From positions 18,930,130 through 18,994,129 of the forward strand of contig NC_084475.1 in assembly GCF_027409185.1 (NCBI RefSeq): 64,000 nucleotides of DNA. The letters are read 5' to 3'. Made by a program: the position numbers and the translations under genes. The DNA is from Cynocephalus volans (lineage: Eukaryota; Chordata; Mammalia; Dermoptera; Cynocephalidae). Of the stretch, positions 43,400 to 54,721 are shown piece after piece. A model generated the notes under the pieces. That model worked only from the letters and a program-made list of their open reading frames with translations, was not told where the DNA came from and searched no databases. The stretch's first letter is position 1; every line of letters starts with the position of its first letter.

Positions 43400-44620
43400 C
43401 CAGCAAATGGGCAGTAATCATCTGCTTAAAAAATGATACCATGACCCAGTGGGCTTGATTCCAGAATGTACATCTGATTCAAATGAAGATATTTACTAAT
43501 GTAACTTGTTATATGAATAAATTAAAAATGGGAAACCACACAAACATTTTAATAGATACTCAAAGGCATTTGATGGAATTCAACAAATGTTCTCAATAAA
43601 AAAATAAATCTCTTAGCAAACTAGAAAAACAATGAAACTTGCTTAACATTATAAAATGTATGTATTGAAACCAAAGGCTGAAGGCACCATCGTGGTGGGT
43701 GATGAAATCCACAAGGCCTTCCTGTAAGAGGCACTGCCACCTTGCAGTCCTTGCCTGTGCCCCAAGGTCAAGACAGGGACCACAGGGTGTAAATATAGCA
43801 GAGGAAAGGACAAAAACATTACTGTGGGTTGATGACATGATTAACTAGGAAATCTAGGCTAAGTGACTAAAAAATTATTAAATTAATATGAGGATTCATA
43901 TTTATCAGAAATAACTTAGAAAAAGGAATTTTTTTGTTTCAATTTCAGATAGCAACCAAAAGTGCAAAGAACTTTTGAATAAACTTGACAAGAAATATAC
44001 AATACTTAGTAAAGAAAACTTCACTGTATTAGTCCATTTTGTGTTGCTAAAACAGAATACCTGAGACTGGGTAATTTATAAGAACAGATAAACAGGTAAT
44101 TTATTTGGCTTATGATTCTGGGACAGCTGCATCTGGCCTGTCAGGCTGCTTCTACTCGTGGCAGAAAGTGGCAGGCAGCTGGCAGGTACAAGCAGATCAC
44201 ATGGTGAGAGGAAGCGAGAGAGAGAGAGGAGGTGCCAGGGTCCTATAAACAACCAGCTCTCACGGGAACTAATAGACGAGATCTCACTCAGGCCCCCGTC
44301 CCCCAGGGAGAGCATTAATCCACTCATGAGGGATCCACCCCCATGACGCAAACGGCTCCCAACACTGCCACATTGGGGATCAGATTTCCACATGAGTTGT
44401 GGCAGGGACAACACGTTCAAACTCCATTATTCACTAATATCCTGGAGGACACAAATACCTGAATGAAGAGGGAGATAGTTCATATTCCTGCAAGGGAAAA
44501 CATAGTAATATAAAATATGCTAATTCTCCCAGAATTAATAAGTATAAACACAATATAATACAAACCCAATCAGAATTACGTTGTGTTGTTTTTTGTTTGA
44601 ACTGAAGTTGAATATCAAGT
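43400..44620 (+). repeat. L1M ORF2 middle fragment, split by an LTR
   Basis: Decayed RT region before and after the LTR at 44025-44429. The left arm includes a CAAAGGCATTTGATGGAATT segment (the AFD block). The right arm (44435-44620) holds the later CCCAGAATTAATAAGTATAA stretch. The arms are collinear once the LTR is removed. Confidence 0.65.
44025..44429 (-). mobile_element. MST-type MaLR solo LTR with 5-bp duplication, inside L1
   Basis: Same family and orientation as 41588-41991 and closely similar along its length. TTCAC flanks it at 44020-44024 and 44430-44434. It contains a short purine GAGA tract near 44215-44227. Confidence 0.88.
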
Positions 44621-44869
44621 TGTCTAATTTCCAACTTTCCTCGAACGCTCAGATAAGAGTGGTCACATAACCTCCGCATCCAAGGCTCTGACGTGCCAGG
44701 TCCCCTCCTGCCAGCCAGCCAGGGAATGATCCTTGACCTTCCTGCCTTTCGTTGCCAATCATTTGAGTCTTTGAGGGCTGCCCTGGTCTAGCCTGGTGTT
44801 TTAAACCTGTGCATCTGCACTCAGTTGTGCTCCGGGAAATGACCTATCTTTGGGGAAGTCTGTGAAATT

Positions 44870-45758
44870 CCAGCAACATTCTGCGGCTATTATCAAAAAG
44901 ACAAAAAGTAATAAATGCTGGTGAGGATGTGGAGAAAGGGGAACTCTTTTACAGTATTGGTAGGAATGTAAATTAGTACAGCCACTATGGAAAACAGTAT
45001 GGAGAGTCCTCAAAAAAATTAAAAATAGAACTACCATGTGATCCAGCAATCCCACTACTGAGTATAGATCCAAAGGAAATGAAATTAGTATATCAAAGAG
45101 ATATCTGCACTCCCATGTTTGTTGCAGCACTATTCACAATAGCTGAGATATGAAATCAATCTAAGTGTCACCAACAGATGAATGGATAAAGAAAATGTGG
45201 TCTATACACATGATGGAATACTATTATGCCATAAAAAATGAATAAAATCCTGTCATTTGCAACAACATAGATGAGTCTGGAGGACATTATGTTAAGTAAA
45301 ATAAGCCGGGCACAGAGAGACAAATACCATATGTTTTCATTCATATGTGGAACCTAAAAGAGTTGATCTCAGGGGAGTAGAGAGCAGCATAGTGGTCACC
45401 AGAGGCCAGGAAGGATGGGGGAAGGAAGGATGGGGAGAGGCTGGTCAGTGGATGCAAAGTTACAGTCAGGAGGAATAAGTTCTCCTATAAGTTCTCCTAG
45501 TGTCCCATTGCACAGCAGGGTGACTATAGTTAACAATAACACATTGCATATTTCCAAACAGCCAGGAGAGGATTTTGAATGTTCTCACAACAAAGAAATA
45601 ATAAATGTCTGAGCTGATGGATATGCTAATTACCCTAATTTGATCATTGCACATTGTATACATGTATTGAAACATCACTCTGTACCCTATAAATATGTCC
45701 AATTATATGTCAATTAAATGTCAATTGAAAATAAAGTAATTAAAAAAAAAAAAAAAAA
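44870..45758 (+). repeat. L1 (L1MA-like) ORF2 C-terminus, 3' UTR and A tail
   Basis: The 3' end of a moderately old L1. The broken ORF2 C-terminus shows VIQQSHY-type remnants of the DPAIPLL block and a GGAATACTATTATGCCATAA segment. The 3' UTR includes CAGCAGGGTGACTATAGTTA and GTACCCTATAAATATGTCC. An A tail of 18 bases closes it at 45741-45758. Confidence 0.8.
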
Positions 45759-46384
45759 AACAGGCCCAGAAGAGGCAAAGCAGGTGATGCCAAAACACGA
45801 AACTCTCAGAGAAGGTGAGCGGCTGGTTGGGAATGCTCTCTGAGAAGGCAGCGGCCCTGCAGGTGAGAGACGTGGAAGAACAGTTCTACCCACACTTGCA
45901 GCATTTCAACAGGCAGCGAGAACACTAGAAACTACATCTGGGCGAACCCTCCAGGCAGGGTCCTGGTAATGGGACCCAAGGACCAGCTTTAAAGAAGTGA
46001 CATTGCTGAGACTGTGTGCAAAGTTTAGTAGTCTCAGTGGCTCAAAGGCCAAGGTCAGTCCAATTAGAAGGCAGGAGCCACCAAGAAGAAGGTCCCTGTC
46101 CCAAAAACCTGCTCCCACCCACACCAGCTGCCTCCGCTGGTTCAAGAAATACTAATCCCTTGAAATCAGTCAACCACAGCCCCCCTTGGCAGGTGGCTCT
46201 AACTGATTTTCAAAAGGTTTCATCCTAAAAGGTCACTTGGATCAGGTAACCAGATAACACCTGGCTGGGAAGAGACACAGTCCCCGGTCCCGTTCCCAGG
46301 CACGTCTTGGAATCGCTCTGGCCTGTGAACCCCATCTGCTTTTTATTTTATTATTTCATTTTTATTTTCGTATTTGTTTACTCT
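45759..46384. other. Unassigned non-coding stretch
   Basis: Nothing recognised. Confidence 0.35.
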
Positions 46385-46505
46385 CCCTTCGAGACTATAA
46401 GCTCGTTGAGGACAGGGATTTTATTTTATTCACTGCTGTGCTGCCATTCTTAGAACTATGTCTGACGCATAGTGAGCGCTTAATAAATAAATATTTGTGG
46501 ATGGA
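46385..46505 (+). repeat. L2 LINE 3' end
   Basis: GACTATAAGCTCGTTGAGGA, then CAGGGATTTTATTTTATTCA, ATAGTGAGCGCTTAATAAAT and the terminal TATTTGTGGATGGAAGGA, all typical of the L2 end. Confidence 0.75.
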
Positions 46506-47689
46506 AGGAAGAAATTACCTAACCTGGGAAATTATGTTGACATGAAGTCATTGACAGAGAAAGCGAAATTCTCTCCAGGGAGATGGTGGAATTCCTTCTG
46601 GCTGTCAGGTGTAAAGTGATGGAAGAATTTCTTAAGTTCTACTTATACATGATGTGAGTAAACTCCTGTTGGTGTCGGGAGAAGATAGTAAGCTCTGGGG
46701 ATTACCCACCATGAACAGGACTTTTAAAAAAAAAAAAATTACAGACTTGGCTTTGCAAAGAGTCACCAAAGTTAAAAGGTGCTAATTCTTCGATCAAGTT
46801 TCACTATATTTTACTTTATGTTTATTTTATCTTCATTTCCCTTCGTGCTCCAAATAGGCAGGAAAACCTTCACAGGCTGCAATGACAATACAATTTCTCT
46901 CAAGAGGCCTTTTCTCGACAGTGCACACAATGAGGCCGGGCCTTCGCCCTGTCTGAGGTTTCACTTCTCAGTGTGAGCTGGCGAGGGGCCCCCAGCTCAG
47001 CACGTCTGATCCCCTCTCTGCTCCTGTGGCCTCTCCAGGAGGAAGTGAGATCCTGGAGAGAGCGCTGACCGGGGCCTAGGGCCGTTCAAACGCGCAGTCC
47101 CTGCTTTTGGTCTTTGTCAATACAATACAGTCAGGGACCAAGACAAGACGGGTCTGTGCCTGGTCCCGCTTGGCCGCAGGGATGCTCTCTGATGGGCTGC
47201 TGGTCAGTTGGAAAAGGGAGGTCTTGGGGTGGACTTTTCCCCCAAGCATGACAGTCAGAATTTCTTCATTTGTGAAGACATCCAGTATCTCGGGGACAAA
47301 GGACTTCCAAATTAGGGTTCTCTAAATAATTTCCCTACAGGGGATCCCCCAGGAAACTATCTGCTACTTCCAAGGAGCCCGCCTCCCTTGTACCTGTTCT
47401 CTATAAGCCGAGACAAATATTCCTGCATTTAAGGCTGTAAATGATGGTGACAGGGGGTCATGCCTGGCCCAGAGTCCAGCTTCGGTCCCTCATGGTGTCT
47501 GTTAAAGCTGTCAGGGTGAGCCCAGCAGTCAGCCGCTCATTCATCCAACAGATACTTACCGTGTGCCCGCTGAGTGCCTGGCACTGGCAGTGCCTGGGGG
47601 AAGAAGTAACTTACTAACTCGTTCTTGTTCCCCGAGGGGCTCCAGTGTGCCCAGTGGGCTGGGACCTCACACTCCCCATCTGTGCTTTT
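46506..47689. other. Mostly unassigned; L2/MIR-like piece near 47530-47600
   Basis: CATTCATCCAACAGATACTT followed by GAGTGCCTGGCACTGGCAG resembles a reversed L2 or MIR end. The rest is unassigned. Confidence 0.35.
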
Positions 47690-48545
47690 TAAACCAGACA
47701 AAATAATCTTATGAGAAAGAATAAATGCTTGAGAATAGCAGAGAACACTCAGAAACCGAGGAACATTGAGGGAGGTTGGACTAGCCAACTATCAATAGCT
47801 CCTTCGGAAGCTGCTGTAATAAAGAGTATTCATGGCACAGGAAAAGCAGTAACTCCAAAAATGTATGGGAATTTAATACACAATAAAAGTGGTGTCTCAA
47901 TTCAATGGGAAAAGGATGATTGAATTAATGAACCGCGTTGGCATTATTAATTACCTCTGTGGAGTAAAATAAACTTAGATCCCTTCCATCTAAAAATGAA
48001 CTTCAGATGGATTAAAAATCCAAAAGTTAAAAAAAGAAAATTAAAATATTAGAGAAAAATTTAGAGGACTATTTATATTAGAGTAAAGACAACCTCCTTA
48101 AATAAATCAAGAAACTCAAAACTACACAGGAAAAATGGACATATTTGATCCTATAAAATTAAAAACTTAGAAAACATAATGCAAATTTAATCAAAAGACA
48201 AATATAAGACTTAGAAAAATATTTGTAGTAGACACGCAAGCATAGGTTTAATATCACTTATACAAAAACTCTGAAAAGTTGATTTTTTTTAAAGGGTAAC
48301 CCAATGGAAATACAGTCAAATGGCATGAACAGGCAATTCACAGAGGAGGAGGCTCAAATGGTCAGTGTAAAAGAGAGGGCAGGGCAGCCTTGTAATGCCA
48401 GGATCACAGGTTCAGATCCCTCACTCCAGCCACCAAAAAAAAAAAAAAAGAGAGAGGAAACACAAATCACAACTACCATGAGACATCATTTCTACTTTTG
48501 GGGAGAAAAAATATTTTTTCCCAGGCTATGGTTTGATGATGTCTG
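47690..48545 (+). repeat. L1M ORF2 fragment, split by a SINE
   Basis: AT-rich decayed ORF2, from the region following the RT domain (a TTCAGATGGATTAAAAATCC stretch near 48003) to the C-terminal part (GGCATGAACAGGCAATTCAC near 48322). A truncated SINE lies at 48381-48449. Confidence 0.65.
48381..48449 (+). repeat. 5'-truncated CYN-type SINE
   Basis: Only the anticodon-arm remnant, box B (CACAGGTTCAGATCCCTC) and A tail remain. AAGAGAGG-like sequence lies on both sides (48371-48378 and about 48449-48457), a probable target duplication. Confidence 0.6.
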
Positions 48546-48549
48546 ATTC

Positions 48550-49210
48550 ATCCCTTTTTCATGATTATTGTTTTCTGTTTCTCCTCTAAGAAATCTTTGC
48601 TTACTTTGAAGGTCTGTTTTCTTTTAGAAGCTTTATAGTTTTAGGTTTGGGGTTAGGTCCATGATCCATCTCAAAATAACTTTTGTGTATATAATGAGGT
48701 GGAGGTTGAGGTTCATTTATTTCCACTTGCTTATTCAGTTGTTCCAGCACAGATGCTGGAAAGTTATTTCCTTTCATCATTGAAATGCTTTAGTGACTTT
48801 AGTAAACATCAAATGATCATATATTCATAACAGCTACTTTAAAAGTTTTGTCTACTTATTTTCACATTAGGTCATCCTGGAGTCTGTTCTTTTACTGGCT
48901 TTTTTTTTTTTTTTCTTGATTATGAATTGCATTTTCCTTTTTCTTTACATGTCTAGTTATTTTTTATCATATGCTGGAAAGTGTGGATAACACATTGTAG
49001 ACAGTCTGTATTAGGTTGTCTTCCTTTAAAGAGTGTTGAGATTTGCTCTGGCAGGTACTTAAATTACTGGAAGATACTTTCGGCCCTTTCAGGTTTGCTT
49101 TATTCTTTGTTGGGGCGGGTGTATTTTGGTTTTGAACATAGTTCTACTAAGGCCAGGCCTTTCTGGAATCACCCCTGAATGCAACGTCTCTCCACTCTAC
49201 CTGGGCTGAA
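48550..49210 (-). repeat. L1M fragments, minus strand
   Basis: The left part reads as reversed ORF2 (AGTTGTTCCAGCACAGATGC and a CATGATCCATCTCAAAATAA block). The right part (about 48840-49200) has the TGCTGGAAAGTGTGGATAAC and CTTTAAAGAGTGTTGAGATT pattern of an L1 3' UTR. Probably two pieces. Confidence 0.55.
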
Positions 49211-51780
49211 AGTTAAACATCCTCGCTCCTCCTGCATGTCAAGACCTCCAGCATCATACTCAGGCCTCAGCCCTGCAGCACGCTATCTCTGCTAGGCCTC
49301 ATGGAGTGTCACCCTGCACCTGGACAGCCCAGCCCTATGGTGAGGGTCCTTGCAGACCTCTGGATCCACCACTTTATCTCTGGGACCCTAACTTGCAAAT
49401 TTCAGCCATTTTGACAGCCCAGAACTCTGATCTCTTCCACCTCCGCTCAGCAAGAACACCACTCTGCTTGGGCTCTGCCTCCCAAAATGATGGCACAAAA
49501 AAGCCTCCAAGTCACAGTAAATCACAGAAATTTCAGCTTATGTGTTTCCCTGCTCTCAAAACTCACAGTCCTGTGTTGCCTGTGCTCAATGCCTGCAAGT
49601 AACTTACCTCTTATATCTGTCCAGTTTTATCCAACAGAAAGTCAAGCCTAGTACCAGTATTCTCTTGTGGCTGGAAGCAGAAGTCCTAAGGCTTATGTAC
49701 AGCTTCAGGTACAAGTTACCTTGGTATTGGGCTGGGTAAGGACAATGTGCTGGCCTTTGTTGACAACATGCTCGGGCCTCTCTTGTGTTGCACACCTTTT
49801 AATAACCATGACTCTATCACTCAGCCTGTCATTCTGCATTTGGCAATGTTCAAGCAAGGTGGGACCCCACTCACTAGGGACACCCTGGCTATTGGGGTTC
49901 CACCTGTGTGAACTATTCCAAGCTCTTTCAAAACCACTTCCCCTCCATGTGAAATCAAGAAAGGATTTGCCGTTGAATTAGACCACAGTCTTCATACAGA
50001 TTTGAGGACTCTGTTTGATTTTATGGATAATTGTATTTGTGCAGTAAACAAACATGTGAAAGTGACCATAAATGGTTGACTGAAAAACAAGATTGTTCGC
50101 CGCAGCCTGAGGACACTTCCTCACTCAACCTTGGAGCCATATGTGAATTGGCAACATTTACAAACACAATGTCTCAGGCATTTGCAGTGTTTACACAGGA
50201 CAGTTATGCAATGTCCTCTTCTTCATAAACCTGAACCACTTGGGAGCATTCAAAATTTATTTAGTTAAATAAATTTTAAATTTGTTCCCAGCTAAGTAGC
50301 CAATAGCAAGAACCTAAAATGACGAATTCTCTATGGCCAAAATGCCCAGTGTCAGAGATGCAGCTTTCATAACCAAATGATCTAACAATGGTCTCCTGGG
50401 GAACAGGATCGCCTCACCCCCTTGTTTCACCCCTCATTGTCTCTCAACAGCTCTCAAGAAGTTTCTCTGTGCTTATGACTGTTCATCAGATTATTATCTC
50501 AATGACAGGGAAAATGACTTCTTGCTTCCACATTTCCTGTAATCAGTCCAATCATTCATAGTCCTTTCTGTGATGGTTTCAATGGGTTTTCCCCTAATCT
50601 TGCACTTGAATTAGACTTTCTAACAAAGTCTGTGTAGGAGGAGATAAGATCAATTTAACGTCATCATTTTGATGCTGTTGCAAAATTCCCCACTTTCCAA
50701 ACACATGATAAGCATGTGAGGGACTTAGTCACAACCTGGACAGCCCTAGACCAAGATGCCTACCTGGAGTCCACAGACCGGCTTGAGGGGTCTATTGATG
50801 ACCAGATTTGTGCGCGGAATGCCCAATGCATGTGCCTTTGTGTGATCTGATGAAATCCATGGGGGCACGAGATGCTCCAGGGAATCCAGCCACACCAGCC
50901 TTGGCCGGGTGAGTGTTTCTGTAAATTCACATTGGGGGCCTGATGTGTCAGTATCAACACCATGGACGTCTCTGTGCTGTTAGGAGTTCAAGGACTCAGG
51001 GAGTGCCCGTCTCCATCCTGCATCCTCTGGGCAGGCTTGACCCCTTGGCAGAAACCTCAACCAGCTCTCATGTCTGCCTTCTCCTAGGCTAGGTGCCTTC
51101 CATGTGGGGGAGGTACAGGGTGAAAAGGGTGGCCAACACCTGCTCACGAACACGCATGTCATATGTGCTGGAGTTCCCACCCCAGTGAGGGATGTGACAC
51201 CAGACAGCCTCCCCACGACACTCTGAAAGAGTCATGCTCTGTACTTCCCTGTGAGTTACCGTTCCAGCCCTTCTCCCTAGTTCTTCTCTCTGTCATCCCC
51301 CCAGTCCCCCGTGTTATTCTCCTACTACCCACTGTTCTCTTTTCCGTGAGGCCCCAACTCCAGGAGCGGCTCTTTAAGCCGGGATGCCGACTGTGCAAAG
51401 TGGTTTTAGCCGGACCCTGGCATCCCCAGTACACGCCTGGCCCTGCTTTCTGTCATCCGTGTTCCTGCTCACCTGTGAAAAGCCTGGAGTCACCAGATCC
51501 TTAAAGTGTGAATGTGTCTAGTTGGCTAAGACGTCACCTCCCAGTCCCCTAACCCAATGCTTGCAGTTTCAGCCAGTGCCTCCCACAGGCCGTGTCCCAG
51601 CACAGCGTCATGCTGACGCTCCCTGTCACACCGACCGGGTAGATTTCACCTGCACGTCAGTGAGGCTCATGCATTCTGATGCAATAGATTTTCTTTCTGA
51701 TCCAAATTTTCCTTAAGATGATGATTCTATAGTCCCAAGAGTAGAAAAGACTAGTCTCTCCTACATTCTTAAAATTGGAT
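49211..51780. other. Unassigned non-coding stretch
   Basis: 2.6 kb in which I recognise no gene and no repeat with confidence. 50760-50880 may be an old DNA transposon (a CCACAGACCGGCTTGAGGGG segment). Frames of up to 113 codons at 51163-51504 lack domains. Confidence 0.35.
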
Positions 51781-51862
51781 TTTTTTTTCTTTTCTTTTCT
51801 TTTTTTTTTTTTGGTGGCTGGTTGTTACAGGGTTCAAACCCTAGATCTTGGTGTTATCAGTA
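51781..51862 (-). repeat. Truncated CYN-type SINE, minus strand
   Basis: A T-rich tail (51781-51812), then a box B remnant (GGGTTCAAACCCTAGATC) and TTGGTGTTATCAG from the anticodon arm, where the copy stops. Confidence 0.7.
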
Positions 51863-53254
51863 AAATAGATTCTTAATTAGGAAAAAGTCCACTAAAAACA
51901 GAAGCTGAGTTTTGGGGGGTGTGTGTGGGTGGGTGTTAGGGCAGAGGGGAGCTTGTAGAATAAAAAGAATGAGAGAGAACAAATCACCCGTAGTTAATCA
52001 CACGCCGCCACGCGAGCTGGAGTCCTGGCTTTCTAAATGTGTCTGGATCTCTCCTCCTCCTGATCCGAATGCTCTGCGTTATGCATTTTTAGCTGTTCCC
52101 ATGATAACCTAACGCTGGGATCCGCAGTGGAGCCCGGGTCCTCCACTGTCGATGCGAGTGAGCTTAGGTGACAGAGGCCACAGGCTCCCCCCAGGTGCAC
52201 TGAGAGGCAGAAGCGCGCCAAGGGGGTGTCCCCAGAGGGGACTCTGAAGGCCACATGGGGAGATGAACTGGAGGTTTCTCAAGGACCCACACCGACCACT
52301 TCCTTCCCCAGAGATGTCTCCAACCAGAATAACCAGGGCCGAGCCCGACGGTGAAGATCGACTGTGAAGCTGAGCCCAGGCCGGCCCGGCTCTGGCACCT
52401 GCTCTTCTCGCACTGGCCACTTCTCTCTAGTGCCACTGCTGTCCCCTCTCCCATTTGTCTTTGCTCTGAGCCCTGGAAGCCCCAGACCGTCCGGCCCCTC
52501 GAGCCAGGCCCTGTTCAGGTAGAAAAGGGTGAGGTCGCTGCCGCCCGCGTGATGGCCGAGGTCTGTGGTATGTGCTGAGGGTCAAAGCCAGCGGCACAGC
52601 CACCCCGGGGTGTGGGGGCCGAGGTCAGCCCTGCCAAAGGGCCAGAGCCCAGGAGAAGCCCCCGGGAGAGAAGCCGGCCCTGCCAGAGGGTCCCCGCCAC
52701 GCCGCCTCTCTGCATTTGCGACCCTCTGCGTCTCTCCCCGCTCCTTGCACACCTCCCCGGCCACTCCTGCTCCTTGTGCCCTTCGCTCTTCCCTGTCCCC
52801 CTCTTGTCACCCACCTCCCTGAGGTTCGGATTTTCTTCCCTCCTTGCCCCACCCCCTACCTCTGTACCTCCTGCCTCTCTCCTTTAACTGCCCAAACTAT
52901 TAATATATTTACAGACTACAGTTTTACAATGATGGTTCCTTATTTCTCATTTTTGAAACTAACAAATCAAATTGCTTTTACGTCATCTTTAGCCCACAAT
53001 TGGTTAGGGCTCTAGGCCTCCTTGTATCTGAACATGCATCCATGCCCAGCTTCTGCAGTGTGAGAACCCACATCTCAGCAGCAAACACAATGTCACCTCT
53101 GTGCTGGTGACAGCCCAGACACCAGATCGCCATGCTCATCCAAGCCTGAGTCACACATCTGACCAAGGGGCTGAAAAGAGACATGAGTTTCCGTCACCTC
53201 TAGCTGCCTGCTGCTGACCTTGAGCTCATGAGCGGGAGGGGACAGTTGGCACAC
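51863..53254. other. Unassigned GC-rich non-coding stretch
   Basis: GC-rich (52100-52850) with frames up to 147 codons open on both strands. I recognise no domain and see no CpG island or exon structure that I would defend. Confidence 0.35.
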
Positions 53255-53435
53255 AACTGCCCCAGCTCAGATCCTACTGGCACCACCCAGGTGTATGACC
53301 GTCGGCAAGTCATACAACCCTCTGTGCCTCAGTTTCCCACCTGTGAAATGGAGCTACAAGAGAATATACTGAGGATTAGATACACATGAAGAACTGAGGA
53401 CAGTGCTGGACGCACGACGAGCTCTGTGTAAAAGC
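53255..53435 (+). repeat. MIR SINE
   Basis: CTCTGTGCCTCAGTTTCCCA, CTGTGAAATGGAGCTACAAG, GAGGATTAGATACACATGAA and AGGACAGTGCTGGACGCACG follow the MIR order. Confidence 0.75.
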
Positions 53436-53499
53436 TTGCTGCCTGCGACACTGTGAAACATGCTCCTGTTTCCCGACATACAGCCCCTAAACCCTTGGA

Positions 53500-53960
53500 C
53501 TCTCCGGAGTGATCAGAGTGTTTTGATGCTAATGAGGTGGCTGGTGGCTGGTGGAAAGACCAAGGCAGGACTAGAAGGTTGGGACTTTCAGCCCCATCCC
53601 CTAACTTTCAGGGAGGGGAAAGGGACTGAGGTTGAGCTGATCACCAATGGCCAGTGATTTAATCAATCGTGGCTACATAGTAAAGCTTCTACAAAAACCC
53701 AGAAAGACTGAGTTCTGGGAGCTTCTGGATAGCGAACACGTGGGGTTCCTGGAGGGTGGCGCGCCCAGGGAGGGCATGGAAGCTCTGCCCTCCCCTCTTC
53801 ACCCTGCACACCTCTTCCATCCAGATGTTCATCGCATCCTTTAGAACAAACCAGGAAACGTAAGTGTTTCCCCGAGTTCTGTGAGTTGCTCTAGCAGATG
53901 AACCGAACCCGAGCAGGAGGTCAAGCGGACCCCAATGCATGGCGAGTTGTCAGAAGTTCT
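53500..53960 (+). repeat. ERV-type LTR of unresolved family
   Basis: Landmarks of a widespread mammalian LTR: GATTTAATCAATCGTGGCTA, CTACAAAAACCCAGAAAGAC, GAACACGTGGGGTTCCTGGA, then GAGTTCTGTGAGTTGCTCTA. A weak AATAAA-like site (AGAACAAACC) lies near 53842. Left end uncertain. Confidence 0.6.
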
Positions 53961-54068
53961 GAAAGCCTGGGCTTGAAGTCGGGGCAGTTTTAGGGACTGA
54001 GCTCTCAACCCGTGGGATCTGATGCCATCTCCAGGTAGACAGTGCCAGAATTAGAATTGAATTAGAGG

Positions 54069-54717
54069 TGTCAGGGGGCAGAAAGCTGTCACCCCCAAAC
54101 ATGGTGCTTTGACACACAGGAATAAAGAAGCACCTCAAGGTCTCTCTGACCTGCCCCCTTCCACAACTGTCAATCCTCTGTCACTCCCCAAAGCACAGGA
54201 TGACACTGGTCCCTCATCTGACTAAAGTCCAGACCCACCAAGGAAGAGGACAGTTACATCTGGTCCTTTCCCTGAGTTTTCATTAACTTAACTCATATCC
54301 CAGGAAGGAAGGCTGGAGTCTGTCAACACAGCTGGACTAGCTTTTGTCACAGGCCATTGTCTTCCATTTCAGTCCCATTCAGTACATTGAAGAGACTCAT
54401 CTACCAGCCACTGTCTCCTCTGCAGCCAAATAGACTTTGTCCGGGGCCGTTGTGTGTTCTCCAGGCCCACTGCATCCCCCTAAAAATCATTCACTCCTAC
54501 ACCCCCATCTCCCTTCCCCTATGGAGAGGGGTGCATGAGCTTCTGTACCCCACTGGGAATCGGGGACATCGCTCTCTTGTGATTCCCCCGTGCTTTGTCC
54601 ACTCTCAGCTAAATAATAAAATTTGTTATGCCTTTTCCTCCTACTGATCTAAAATTGTGAGTGGTTTTCATTCATGAACCTTTAGGGTGAAAAGGAAGTT
54701 TTCCAGGGGCCCCTAAA
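54069..54717 (+). mobile_element. ERV solo LTR with 4-bp duplication
   Basis: Begins TGTCAGGGGGCAGAAAGC and ends GGGGCCCCTAAA (the copy at 38344 ends CCCCTACA). An AATAAA signal lies at 54615-54620. GAGG flanks it exactly at 54065-54068 and 54718-54721. It shares more than 90 per cent of readable positions with 38344-38995 by eye. The family is unnamed by me. Confidence 0.85.
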
Positions 54718-54721
54718 GAGG

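Noticed and set aside
41667..44346. Shared peptide around RESINPFMRDPP in frames at 41667-42044 and 44158-44346
   Set aside because: Both are translations of the same MST-type LTR family.
41588..44429. A provirus bounded by two LTRs
   Set aside because: Each LTR has its own 5-bp duplication, and the sequence between them includes MER2, an MLT1 and L1M rather than retroviral genes.
52572..53015. 147-codon open frame with a hydrophobic C-terminal half
   Set aside because: GC-rich region open on both strands; the apparent hydrophobicity reflects pyrimidine richness.
38479..54647. Near-identical peptides from 38479-38718 (minus) and 54357-54647 (plus), suggesting a conserved protein
   Set aside because: Both lie inside copies of the same solo LTR, so the likeness follows from nucleotide homology, not protein conservation.
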